NCBI GenBank assembly: GCA_002354635.1
Contig: DELZ01000003.1
Location: 124,001 to 188,000, forward strand
Direction: 5' to 3'
Origin: Sphingomonadales bacterium UBA2683
GTDB taxonomy: Bacteria; Pseudomonadota; Alphaproteobacteria; Sphingomonadales; Sphingomonadaceae
Length of the DNA: 64,000 nucleotides
Below, piece after piece: positions 24,338 to 32,455 of this stretch (its first letter is position 1; each line of letters starts with the position of its first letter). A program made the position numbers and the translations under genes. The notes beneath the pieces were generated by a model. That model did no database searches. It saw only the letters and a program-made list of their open reading frames with translations, and was not told the origin of the DNA.

Positions 24338-25645
24338 TCAGATGCCTTTGGACAAGGTATCCTTCATGATAACCGCAGCGGTAATATCACCGGTCACATT
24401 CACCACAGTTCTGCTCATGTCGAGCAGCCGGTCGACGCCCAATATGATCACCAGCCCGGTTGCAGGAATGCCAAACCCTGCCGCTACGCTGGCCAATATC
24501 GCGATGCTCACGCCGGGCGTACCCGGCGCGCCGATCGATGAGGCAACCAGCGTTCCGACCAGCAATATGGTTTCACTCATGCTCAGGTCCACGCCTGATA
24601 TCTGCGCGAGAAACAATATCGCCACGCTTTGATAGAGCGCCGTGCCCGCCATATTCATGGTTGCGCCCAGCGGAATTACCAGATTCGCGACATCCTCCGG
24701 TACATGAAATTTGCGCGCCGTCTGGATCGTGCTAGGCATGACCGCCGAGGAGCTGGACGTGGAAAAGGCCAGCAACAGATTGGAGCCCGCCATGGAAATG
24801 AAAGTACGGAAACCGAGACCGCCGATCAATCTCAGCGACAGCGCGTAGATCAGGAACAGCAGTGCCAGCCCCAAAAGGACCGTGCCGACATAGCTGAGCA
24901 GGCCGAGCAGGGAGTCCAGTCCGATCTGGATCATCAGCTGCGCCATCAGCCCAAACACGGCGAGCGGCGACAACAGCATTGCCCATTTTACGATGGTCAT
25001 TGAAATCGACATCAGCGAATCGAGCAGTGCGAGGAACGGGACCGCTTTCTCCCTCTGGATCTGGGTGGCGGCGACGCCGGTGAGCACCGCCAGAATCACG
25101 ATCGCCAGCAAATCACCCTGGATTACCGACGCCGCCGGATTGGTCGGCAATACTCCCGCCACCATGTCCGGCAACCGCGTCAGGTCAAATCCCTGTACAG
25201 GACCTGCTGATGGCGGCGGCGTATGCTCAACGGGTAATGCCAGCTCGGTTCCCGGTTCGAACAGATGCGCCAGCGAGATACCGATCCAGGCCGCCAGAAA
25301 CGTCGTCGAGACAATGAACAGACCCAGCCGTACGCCCAGCTTGCGCATGGCCTCGTTTGAAGGAACGCCGGCGAGACCGCTGACGATGGATGAAAAGACG
25401 AGCGGCACCAGGACAATCGCGATCAGACCCAGAAAAAGCTGCCCCGGCAGGGCCAGCCAATTGCCGATCATCCCGGCGGTTTTCGGCTGGACCAGCGCCG
25501 CCGCCGGCCCGAGCAACGCGCCGGTAGCAATGCCCAGAACCATCGCCAGCAGCACCTGCGCCCAAAGCCGTGAACGCGCCCAGATACGTAATTTGCTGCT
25601 CTGCCTGATCAGGCGATTCAGTTCGGAACCGGTTTCGTTCAGCAC
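24338..25645 (-). CDS. Dicarboxylate/amino acid:cation symporter (DAACS family)
   Basis: This 435-residue inner-membrane transporter is homologous to GltP/DctA. Hallmarks are the serine-rich re-entrant loop FSTSSSSAVMP, the cation motif ATMNMAGTA, and the substrate-binding segment GVDRLLDMSRTVVNVTGD, whose conserved Asp, Arg, Thr and Asn are intact. It has about eight membrane helices plus two hairpins. It starts with GTG, preceded by GAGGGCAGGA. It ends 22 bases from the end of mdeA, transcribed toward it. It may supply an amino acid or C4-dicarboxylate; the Arg/Asp pattern alone does not settle which. Confidence 0.88.
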   Translation of the reverse strand: MLNETGSELNRLIRQSSKLRIWARSRLWAQVLLAMVLGIATGALLGPAAALVQPKTAGMIGNWLALPGQLFLGLIAIVLVPLVFSSIVSGLAGVPSNEAMRKLGVRLGLFIVSTTFLAAWIGISLAHLFEPGTELALPVEHTPPPSAGPVQGFDLTRLPDMVAGVLPTNPAASVIQGDLLAIVILAVLTGVAATQIQREKAVPFLALLDSLMSISMTIVKWAMLLSPLAVFGLMAQLMIQIGLDSLLGLLSYVGTVLLGLALLFLIYALSLRLIGGLGFRTFISMAGSNLLLAFSTSSSSAVMPSTIQTARKFHVPEDVANLVIPLGATMNMAGTALYQSVAILFLAQISGVDLSMSETILLVGTLVASSIGAPGTPGVSIAILASVAAGFGIPATGLVIILGVDRLLDMSRTVVNVTGDITAAVIMKDTLSKGI

Positions 25646-25735
25646 AATGATCCTGCCCTCATAAAGATTGTGATCTCAGCGAAACAGGCTTTTCGCTTCC
25701 CCGGAGGGAGAGATCAACAGGCAGGTGAAATTTCC

Positions 25736-27178
25736 CTACCGGAATAACGGCTCGCCAAAGCTCCTTAGCTTGCGGCTGTGTAGCGTTCCAGCATCCGCTT
25801 CCTTCGCCAGCAGATCGATCGCGCGCAAGCCGATGGCGAGATGCTGGCCTACCCGTTCCTGGTAGAAGGCATCGGCCATGCCGGGCAGCTTGATCTCGCC
25901 GTGCAGCGGCTTGTCGGAGGCGCAGAGCAAGGTCCCGTAGGGCACGCGGTAGCGGTAGCCGTTGGCGGCGACTGTTGCGCTTTCCATGTCGATGGCGATG
26001 GCGCGGGCTTGGTTGAGCCGCCGGGCAATCTGCTCGAAACGCAATTCCCAGTTGCGGTCGCCGGTGGTAACCACGGTGCCGGTGCGCAACTGCTGCTTGA
26101 GTTTAGACTGGTCGATTCCGGTCTCCTCCTGCACCGCGCGGGTCAGCGCCAGCTGGACCTCGGCGATCGTCGGCAGCGGGATGCTGGGCGGCAGCACGTC
26201 GTCGAGCACATTGTCGTCGCGCAGATAGGCGTGGGCGAGCACATAGTCACCGAGACGCTGGGTCCGGCGCAGCGCTCCGCAATGACCGATCATCAGCCAG
26301 ACATGCGGGCGGAGCACCGCAAGATGGTCGGTTATTGTCTTCGCGTTGCTCGGACCGACGCCGATATTGACCAGGGTCACGCCGGGCCGGCCATCGCTGC
26401 GGACCAGATGATAGGCGGGCATCTGCGGTGGCTTTGCGATCGGCGGCGCCGAGGGCTTGCCGTCGTGGCCGGTAATCCGGTTGCCCGGCTCGACCAGCAT
26501 GCTGGCCTTGCCGGCTTTCACTTCCGCCAGACCATGTTCGAGAAATTCGTCGACATAGCGCTGATAGTTGGTGAACAGGATGAAGGGCTGGAAATGCTCG
26601 GGATCGGTGGCGCAATAATGGCGGATCCGGTGCAGCGAATAGTCGACCCGTTCGGCGGTGAACAGGGAAAGTGCCGAGGCTTCCTCGCCCTGGAAAAGCT
26701 GCCCGCCGTCGACGATGTCGTCGTTGGTCTTGACCAGATTGGGCGTGTGGAAATAATTGGGCAGTTTTTCCTTCTTGGCCCGGTCGAGCCCGGCGCCAGC
26801 ATCCTCGAGCGCAAAGGCCAGCGGAATCGGCGTATCCGACAGCTCGACCCGAATTTTCGCGGTGAAGGTGGTGGCGATGCGCTGCAGCTGGTCTAGCAGA
26901 TAGGTGCGGTACAGCTTCGGTTCGGTGACGGTCGTGCAATAGGTGTTGATATCGGCCAGATGTCCGGATGCCAGATGGCTGGTCTCGGTTGCCTGATCGG
27001 CCGGAATCTGGACGCTGATCTGCGGATACAGGCCCTGCTGGCGGTCATCGCCTGCCAGCTTGGAAGTCGCGTAGCGGCGAAAGCGGGCCGCCGTGATTTC
27101 GATTTGTTCGGCGTAGAGTTTTTCCAGCAACGCCACCGCTTGGGCGGGGGTATCGCATAATGTGGATTCGGTTGTCAT
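25736..27178 (-). CDS. amn: AMP nucleosidase
   Basis: This 480-residue enzyme hydrolyses AMP to adenine and ribose 5-phosphate and helps set adenylate pools. The N-terminal AMP-nucleosidase-specific domain spans about residues 1-180. The C-terminal nucleoside-phosphorylase-like domain carries GVGPSNAKTITDHLAVLRP, IGHCGALR and the active-site region AIDMESATVAANGYR. Length matches E. coli Amn (484). It is the last gene of a long minus-strand run, 55 bases after the ATP12 gene. That gap holds a perfect hairpin overlapping the GGAG ribosome-binding site, suggesting post-transcriptional control. Confidence 0.93.
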   Translation of the reverse strand: MTTESTLCDTPAQAVALLEKLYAEQIEITAARFRRYATSKLAGDDRQQGLYPQISVQIPADQATETSHLASGHLADINTYCTTVTEPKLYRTYLLDQLQRIATTFTAKIRVELSDTPIPLAFALEDAGAGLDRAKKEKLPNYFHTPNLVKTNDDIVDGGQLFQGEEASALSLFTAERVDYSLHRIRHYCATDPEHFQPFILFTNYQRYVDEFLEHGLAEVKAGKASMLVEPGNRITGHDGKPSAPPIAKPPQMPAYHLVRSDGRPGVTLVNIGVGPSNAKTITDHLAVLRPHVWLMIGHCGALRRTQRLGDYVLAHAYLRDDNVLDDVLPPSIPLPTIAEVQLALTRAVQEETGIDQSKLKQQLRTGTVVTTGDRNWELRFEQIARRLNQARAIAIDMESATVAANGYRYRVPYGTLLCASDKPLHGEIKLPGMADAFYQERVGQHLAIGLRAIDLLAKEADAGTLHSRKLRSFGEPLFR

Positions 27179-27184
27179 GCAGTC

Positions 27185-27212
27185 TCCGTTACAGTTTCAG
27201 TCCTGTAACGGA
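27185..27212 (-). promoter_or_regulatory. Hairpin overlapping the amn ribosome-binding site
   Basis: TCCGTTACAG (27185-27194) and CTGTAACGGA (27203-27212) form a perfect 10-base-pair stem with an 8-base loop. Read on the minus strand, the 3' arm ends in GGA, which continues into GGAGACTGC-ATG of amn, so the stem hides most of the ribosome-binding site. No T-run follows the stem, arguing against a simple terminator. Confidence 0.65.
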
Positions 27213-27233
27213 AAATTGTGACAAAGGGAAAAA

Positions 27234-27932
27234 CTAACTACGGGAAAGGTCGAGAAAGCGGGCCGCTGCCTCGAACTCGGCCTGCTTGATGCCGCGCGCC
27301 GCAGCCGCCTGATCATCGCGGCCCCATTGCTGCTCCTGCCAGAGCTCCTCGAGATTGACCAGCGGCCAGAGCGTGGCGCTGTCATATGCCTGCTCCGCCA
27401 GCGCCAGCGTGGCAATCAGCGAACCCGAAAGGCCAACCAGCGACAGCATCGCCGCTACGGCAAAATCATCCTGCGCCTCGACCGCTTCCGTCAGCCGCTC
27501 GATCGTTTCCGCCGGCTGCGCTTCGTATCGGATGCCATAGATCAGATTGAAGCTGACATCATAGCGTTGCCGCGCCCAGTCGAGCAGCGGGTCCCAGTGC
27601 ACCGCCTGATGATCGACCAGCGCCTGTTGGCCCTCGTCTGCGCGATAATAGAGCATATCACTGTCGGCAAAGGCGGCGATACGGGACACGATACGGCCGC
27701 GCTCGCTGGCGACCTGATCGAGCGCGCCCTGCGCCAGTGCGGTCAGCGGCATGGAGGCGGGGACAATATCCTCGCCCTGCGCCTCCCATTCTTCGGCAAC
27801 CGCATCGGCAAGAGCGGATGTCGGCAGCGCCAGCGCGTTGCGCTGCGGCGTTTTCACCGGACGGCCGTCCAGCGTGATGGCATAGCTCTCGCCTTCCGGC
27901 GCTACCGATACGTCCTTGTAAAATCGCTTCAC
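27234..27932 (-). CDS. ATP12-family F1-ATPase assembly chaperone
   Basis: This 232-residue protein matches the ATP12 family, which binds the F1 alpha subunit during ATP synthase assembly in mitochondria and alphaproteobacteria. Visible family features are KRFYKDV at the start, ITLDGRPVKTPQRNAL near residue 17, EEWEAQG, and the W-D-P-L-L-W motif in HWDPLLDWA. The GTG start at 27932 overlaps the stop of the upstream membrane-protein gene and begins exactly at the conserved N-terminus, so the longer 263-codon frame is rejected. Translation is probably coupled. Confidence 0.9.
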   Translation of the reverse strand: MKRFYKDVSVAPEGESYAITLDGRPVKTPQRNALALPTSALADAVAEEWEAQGEDIVPASMPLTALAQGALDQVASERGRIVSRIAAFADSDMLYYRADEGQQALVDHQAVHWDPLLDWARQRYDVSFNLIYGIRYEAQPAETIERLTEAVEAQDDFAVAAMLSLVGLSGSLIATLALAEQAYDSATLWPLVNLEELWQEQQWGRDDQAAAARGIKQAEFEAAARFLDLSRS

Positions 27933-28231
27933 GAGACGTCCCTGTTCTCGGCTGCTTTGGCGATCGCCTCTTCTGCCACCCGGGCCTGGATATATTTGCG
28001 GATGATCCAGACCGGTGCGACCCACATTTGCGCCAGCCCGAGCGCAATCAGAACGTAGCCGACCGGCGGTGGAACAGGCGGCAGGCGATCCAGTACGATT
28101 GCCAGCCCCAGCATCACCAGCGCGACACCAAGCAGGCGGATCATGCTAACCATGAAATGCACGGCTTTCGCCTGCTTTTCCTTCACCGGATCCGGCACAT
28201 ATTCGTCCTGCTCTTCGATCGGCTCGCTCAT
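27929..28231 (-). CDS. Small two-helix membrane protein
   Basis: This 100-residue protein has an acidic N-terminus, two hydrophobic segments (about 27-47 and 56-78, the latter GYVLIALGLAQMWVAP) and a charged C-terminus. It overlaps both neighbours by 3-4 bases (HAD phosphatase upstream, ATP12 gene downstream), so all three are probably co-translated. I do not recognise a named family. Its association with ATP12 suggests, but does not prove, a role near the ATP synthase or its membrane environment. Confidence 0.7.
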   Translation of the reverse strand: MSEPIEEQDEYVPDPVKEKQAKAVHFMVSMIRLLGVALVMLGLAIVLDRLPPVPPPVGYVLIALGLAQMWVAPVWIIRKYIQARVAEEAIAKAAENRDVS

Positions 28232-28884
28232 CGGTTCAATATTCCATTCAGATCGGCCATCGTTGCCGCTACAATTTCGGCGCCGGACTCCATCAGTTCC
28301 TGTTCGTCGTGATAGCCCCAGTTCACCCCGACGGCGCGCACTTTGGCGTTGACCGCCATCAGCATGTCAAAACTGGTATCGCCGATCATCGCGGTGGTTT
28401 CCGGCGCCGCACCCGCCTCGGCGATCGCCAGTTCGACCATCGCCGGATGCGGCTTGGAGGGATGCCGGTCTGCAGTCTGCAACGTTACAAACCGGTCGCT
28501 GAGACCGTGGGTTTCCAGCACGTGGCGGAGACCGCGATCCGACTTGCCGGTCGCCACACCCAAAACCCAGCCGGATGCTTCCAATTCTTCCAATAGCGGC
28601 AGCAATCCGTCGTAGAGGGGTTCGTGCACGCCGCCGGCCTGGCGCAGTTCGAAAAAGCCGTCCTTGTAGGATTGCGTCACCGCCGCAACCGTCTCTGCAT
28701 CACCTTCCGGCAGCAACTGGGTCACGGCCTCTATCAGGCTCAGGCCGACAATCCGCCGGACCAGATGATGATCGGGTGGAACCAGCCCGTGTTTTTCAAA
28801 TGCCTGGTCCATCGATGCGCAGATATTGGCCTGGCTATCGACCATGGTACCGTCGCAGTCGAACAGGGCAAGCTTGTTGGTCAT
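28228..28884 (-). CDS. HAD-superfamily hydrolase (phosphoglycolate phosphatase-like)
   Basis: This 218-residue cytoplasmic phosphatase has all HAD motifs: the FDCDGTMVDS nucleophile (Asp at about 9), the Thr of GVATGKSD, Lys in PSKPHP, and GDTSFDMLMA. The alpha-helical cap between motifs I and II is the phosphoglycolate-phosphatase (Gph/PgmB) type. The start at 28884 is set by the nucleophile motif. The preceding 130 codons of the open frame are composed of another frame of the PaiB gene. It overlaps the PaiB stop and the following gene's ATG by four bases each. The true substrate is unknown. Confidence 0.9.
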   Translation of the reverse strand: MTNKLALFDCDGTMVDSQANICASMDQAFEKHGLVPPDHHLVRRIVGLSLIEAVTQLLPEGDAETVAAVTQSYKDGFFELRQAGGVHEPLYDGLLPLLEELEASGWVLGVATGKSDRGLRHVLETHGLSDRFVTLQTADRHPSKPHPAMVELAIAEAGAAPETTAMIGDTSFDMLMAVNAKVRAVGVNWGYHDEQELMESGAEIVAATMADLNGILNR

Positions 28885-29516
28885 GTCTCTCCAAACTCCT
28901 GCATCAGATGCGCCATCGCGCGGCGGCCGGCGGCATCCAGTTCCGCCGCGACGCGTTTGCGGACTTCTGCGGGCTTGTTCTGGCCCAGCTTGGCAGTGGG
29001 TCGCCAGGCCAGGATTTCCATCTCGAAGCCGACGATCGCGCCGACCATCCGGTCGAATTTTTCCGCGTCCATCTTGTCGCGATGCCATGGCGTTTTGGGA
29101 GCCAGCTTCGCTTCGTTCCGGGCGCTCAGATCGTCGAGCAGCGCGACCAGCCCGTCGCGATCCATCTGCCGCACTGGCCCTTCGAGCTCCAGCGCCAGAT
29201 AATTCCAGGTCGGTACCTGATCGTCGAGGCCATACCAGTCGGGACTGATATAGGCATCGGGACCGTTGATTACGCAAAGCGCAGTTTTTGTTACGATGTG
29301 TTTGGTCAGCGCGTTGCCGCGCGACAGATGAAATTGCAGCGCGCCGTCACCGGTCGAAAAAAGCGGCACATGGGCCACCCGCGGTCCGTCCGGTGTCTCC
29401 GCGAAGAGCATGCCGAAGCCGATTTCGGCAATCATCGCTTCGAGCGCGGCCCGCTCGCCGGCACCCTGATGATCATTGGCGGATTTGGGCCATCGAAAGG
29501 CGGGATCGGGATGCAT
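28881..29516 (-). CDS. FMN-binding negative transcriptional regulator-like protein (PaiB family)
   Basis: This 211-residue protein contains the split-barrel FMN-binding fold of PaiB: HVPLF near residue 49, HLSRGNALTKH near 63-73, and WYGLDDQVPTWNYLAL. A C-terminal segment includes FEMEILAWRPTAKLGQNKP, the PaiB signature end. Bacillus PaiB affects sporulation and protease genes. In proteobacteria the role is unclear, and an oxidoreductase or detoxification function is possible. The start at ATG 29516 matches the family N-terminus MHPDPAF. It is separated by one base from the pseudouridine synthase gene. Confidence 0.85.
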   Translation of the reverse strand: MHPDPAFRWPKSANDHQGAGERAALEAMIAEIGFGMLFAETPDGPRVAHVPLFSTGDGALQFHLSRGNALTKHIVTKTALCVINGPDAYISPDWYGLDDQVPTWNYLALELEGPVRQMDRDGLVALLDDLSARNEAKLAPKTPWHRDKMDAEKFDRMVGAIVGFEMEILAWRPTAKLGQNKPAEVRKRVAAELDAAGRRAMAHLMQEFGET

Positions 29517-29517
29517 G

Positions 29518-30807
29518 TTATTTTGGCTTCTTGCGCAGGGCCTGCTTGACTTTCGCCTTGTGCGGCATGTTCTTCTTGTGCGTCGCCTTGCCGGCATTGG
29601 GCCGCTCGCGCTTGGTCGGCTTGCCCGCCTTGGTCGGCTTGCCGTCGGTTTCGCCGCGGCCGCGCCGCTCGCCGCGCTTGTCCTTGCGAATCATCTTGGC
29701 ATGGGCCTTGGCCTGTTGCTTGCGCACCATCTTGCCGGCCGGCTTCTTCTCGTCCAGCGGCAGATCGCCAAGGAGCATATCGAGGCCAAGATTGTCGATG
29801 CTCTCGGCAAAATGGGTTGGCAGATCGGCCGTCACATCCAGGGTATGGCCGTCGGGATGCTCGATCCGCAGCCGCCTGGCGTGCAGGTGCATCTTGCGAC
29901 TGATCGTGCCGGTCAGGAACGCATCCTTGCCGCCATATTTGCCGTCGCCGACAATCGGATGGCCGATCGCCGCCATGTGCACACGCAGCTGGTGGGTGCG
30001 ACCGGTGTGCGGTTGCAGTTCGACCCAGCAGGCGCGGTTGCCGGCCCTCTCGATGATCCGGTAGCGCGACTTGGCCGACTGGCCGTTTTCCTCGTCGACA
30101 TGCATTTTCTCGCCGCCGGAGCCCGGCTGCTTCGACAGCGGCAGGTCGATCACGCCGTCGGCGATTTCCGGCACGCCCATGACGAGCGCCCAGTAGACCT
30201 TGCGCACGTCGCGACCGGAAAAGCGCTTGGAAAAAAAGGAGGCCGCCCCGGGCGAGCGCGCCAGCAGGATCACGCCGCTGGTATCCTTGTCCAGCCGGTG
30301 GACCAGCTTCGGTCGGGACTTGGCATCGAAGGTCAATGCATCAAGCAGGCCATCAAGATGGGTCGTGGTCTTGCTGCCGCCCTGCGTCGCCAGGCCGGGC
30401 GGCTTGTTGACCACGATGGCCGACTTGTCCTTGTGAATGACCAGTTCGCGGGCAAAGTCGATCTGGTCTTGCGACAGGTCGCTCTTGGCTTTCGCCACGC
30501 GGCCGGGCCGTTCGATTTCCTGCGGTGGAACGCGCAATATCTGTCCGGCCTGCAAGCGGTCGCCGGGAGCCACGCGCTTGCCATCGACCCGCAATTGTCC
30601 GGTCCGCGCCCAGCGCGAGACAATGTTGAACGGCACATCTTCCATGTGCCGCTTGAACCAGCGATCGACCCGGATATCATCGTCATCGGCAGAAATTGTG
30701 AACTGCCGGACATCCAGTGTCTTCAGCGCCTGCTTCTGCTCCTTGACCGAACCCTGCGGCGTTTCTTCCTCGGAGCCGCTTTCGGCAGTGGGATCAAAGC
30801 CGCTCAT
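29518..30807 (-). CDS. RluA-family 23S rRNA pseudouridine synthase with basic tail
   Basis: This 429-residue enzyme isomerises uridine in RNA. It has an N-terminal S4 RNA-binding domain (about 32-95, DDIRVDRWFKRHM). The catalytic domain has PKLVHRLDKDTSGV, with the catalytic Asp after HRL, and the late RluA motif HTGRTHQLRVH. The C-terminal 60 residues are a Lys/Arg-rich tail of KPTKAGKPTKRERP type, longer than in most RluC and likely unstructured RNA binding. The start at 30807 is four bases inside the end of crcB, so it is coupled. It is most like RluC, but position specificity is inferred. Confidence 0.9.
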   Translation of the reverse strand: MSGFDPTAESGSEEETPQGSVKEQKQALKTLDVRQFTISADDDDIRVDRWFKRHMEDVPFNIVSRWARTGQLRVDGKRVAPGDRLQAGQILRVPPQEIERPGRVAKAKSDLSQDQIDFARELVIHKDKSAIVVNKPPGLATQGGSKTTTHLDGLLDALTFDAKSRPKLVHRLDKDTSGVILLARSPGAASFFSKRFSGRDVRKVYWALVMGVPEIADGVIDLPLSKQPGSGGEKMHVDEENGQSAKSRYRIIERAGNRACWVELQPHTGRTHQLRVHMAAIGHPIVGDGKYGGKDAFLTGTISRKMHLHARRLRIEHPDGHTLDVTADLPTHFAESIDNLGLDMLLGDLPLDEKKPAGKMVRKQQAKAHAKMIRKDKRGERRGRGETDGKPTKAGKPTKRERPNAGKATHKKNMPHKAKVKQALRKKPK

Positions 30808-31181
30808 GCCAGCGCCCTTACGGTCATCAGGCCGGCAAACAGCGCCAGCACCGCACCGACAACAGAGAGCATTGCGTAGCCGATCGCGGTGCCCCATTCG
30901 CTTCGCTCGATCATATTGAGAAGTTCCAAACTAAAGGTCGAAAAAGTTGTAAAGCCGCCCAGCAGACCGACGCCAAGCAGCAGCCGCCACGGCTCATCGA
31001 CAAAATCGCTGCGAGCCAGCACACCCGCCAGCACGCCCATCAAAAATCCACCGCTGACATTGGCCACCAAAGTTCCATAGGGAAAGCCCATACCACCGAA
31101 ATGGAATATCAGCCGGCCCAGATGATAGCGCGCCGCAGCGCCAAGGGCACCGCCGGTCATAACAAGAAGGGTCGCGTTCAT
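30804..31181 (-). CDS. crcB: Fluoride exporter CrcB/Fluc
   Basis: This 125-residue, four-helix membrane channel expels fluoride as a dual-topology dimer. The family motif GGFTTFSTFSLE is near residue 75, with GGALGAAARYHLGR and GTLVANVSGGFLMG as the other conserved segments. The ATG at 31181 is followed immediately by a typical N-terminus. The stop overlaps the pseudouridine-synthase start by four bases. No fluoride riboswitch is visible in the short gap (9 bases) to the upstream RHH gene. It is therefore expressed with its neighbours. Confidence 0.95.
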   Translation of the reverse strand: MNATLLVMTGGALGAAARYHLGRLIFHFGGMGFPYGTLVANVSGGFLMGVLAGVLARSDFVDEPWRLLLGVGLLGGFTTFSTFSLELLNMIERSEWGTAIGYAMLSVVGAVLALFAGLMTVRALA

Positions 31182-31190
31182 GCGCGTCCC

Positions 31191-31454
31191 TTAGTCGGCT
31201 TGAGCGTTTTTTCCAAGCAGATCATTGGCGAGCCACAAGCGGATGGCGGTTGCGAGGCCCGGCGGTTCGGCTGCCGCGATCCGCGCGACGTCGATTCGCG
31301 CAACAAGCGCATTAACCGGCAGGTCACGACGATCGGACGCCGCCTTCAGCATATCCCAGAACAGGGGTTCCAGCGAAATCGATGTCTGGTGACCAGCAAT
31401 TGTGATGCTTCGCTTGACCGGCGGATGGAAGATTTCGGCCTTCTCTATATCCAT
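31191..31454 (-). CDS. Ribbon-helix-helix domain protein
   Basis: This 87-residue protein has a beta strand followed by two helices (RSITIAGHQTSISLEPLFWDMLKAAS), the pattern of the RHH fold used by small DNA-binding dimers. Members are widespread in alphaproteobacteria and are often mislabelled as aryl-sulfate sulfotransferases. The start ATG 31454 overlaps the last codons of hemH by ten bases. The 22 codons further upstream in the frame belong to hemH's own sequence and are rejected. Its target is unknown. Confidence 0.8.
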   Translation of the reverse strand: MDIEKAEIFHPPVKRSITIAGHQTSISLEPLFWDMLKAASDRRDLPVNALVARIDVARIAAAEPPGLATAIRLWLANDLLGKNAQAD

Positions 31455-32452
31455 CCGGACAATTCCCGCCGCAACAGCGCGTCCAGCATATCGATACCGA
31501 CTTCGCTGTCGTTCAGGCAAGGCAGATAGGCAAATTTTCCGCCGCCGCCGGCTTCAAACTGTTCCTTGCCCCTGATCGCCAGTTCCTCGCAGGTTTCCAG
31601 GCAGTCGCTGGAAAATCCCGGCGCGAAGATTGCGATATTCTTCTTCCCCTGCCCCGGCAGCGACTCCAGCACCTCGTCGGTCGGCGGGCCGAGCCATTTT
31701 GCCCGGCCAAAGCGCGACTGGAAGGCCACGACCAGTTCCCTGCCCATCCTCTCGGACAGCAGGCGGGCGGTCTTTTGGCAATGGCAATGATAGGGATCGC
31801 CCATTTCCAGCGTGCGTTGAGGCATGCCGTGGAAACTCGCGACAATCGCATCCGGTTCGAAATCGAGCGCGGCAATATCCCTTTCCAGACTGGTTGCCAG
31901 CGCCTCGATATAGGCGGTGTCATCATGATAGGCCGGAAGCAGCCGGATCGCCGGTTGCCAGCGCATTGCGGCGATCGCGTCAAACACCGCATCGTGGACG
32001 CTCGCCGTGGTGGCACCGCTATATTGCGGATAGAGCGGTGCGATCAATATGCGTTCGCATCCTGCCGCCTTCATCCCGTTCAACCGGTCACTGATACTTG
32101 GATTGCCATAGCGCATCGCCCAGTCGACCATCACGCCATCGAGCCGGCCGGCCAGTTTTTCAGCCTGTCCGCGGGTGTAGACGGCCAGCGGCGAACCGCC
32201 CTCGGTCCACACCAGACTGTAGGCTTCCGCAGATTTCGCCGGCCGCGTGTTCAAAATTACCCCGCGCAGGATCGGCTGCCAGATGATCGAGGGAATTTCG
32301 ACCACCCGCTTGTCCGACAAAAACTGCCTGAGATAGCGTTTGACGGATTGCTTGTCCGGCGCATCGGGCGTGCCCAGGTTGACCAGCAAAACGCCGATTT
32401 TCTTCGCCGCGACTGGCGGATGGTCTTTTGGCAATGGTCCAGTTTCACGCAT
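31445..32452 (-). CDS. hemH: Ferrochelatase
   Basis: This 335-residue enzyme inserts Fe2+ into protoporphyrin IX, the last step of heme b synthesis, which the many cytochromes in this window need. Family motifs are VLLVNLGTPDAP at the N-terminus, LYPQYSGATTASV, the catalytic-His region VASFHGMPQR and a late PGFSSDCLETCEEL with conserved Glu. Two Cys lie in YHCHCQKT and one in the latter motif; alphaproteobacterial enzymes sometimes carry an iron-sulfur cluster, but here the pattern is not decisive. It follows the molybdoprotein gene by three bases and overlaps the RHH gene. Confidence 0.95.
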   Translation of the reverse strand: MRETGPLPKDHPPVAAKKIGVLLVNLGTPDAPDKQSVKRYLRQFLSDKRVVEIPSIIWQPILRGVILNTRPAKSAEAYSLVWTEGGSPLAVYTRGQAEKLAGRLDGVMVDWAMRYGNPSISDRLNGMKAAGCERILIAPLYPQYSGATTASVHDAVFDAIAAMRWQPAIRLLPAYHDDTAYIEALATSLERDIAALDFEPDAIVASFHGMPQRTLEMGDPYHCHCQKTARLLSERMGRELVVAFQSRFGRAKWLGPPTDEVLESLPGQGKKNIAIFAPGFSSDCLETCEELAIRGKEQFEAGGGGKFAYLPCLNDSEVGIDMLDALLRRELSGWI

Positions 32453-32455
32453 GGT

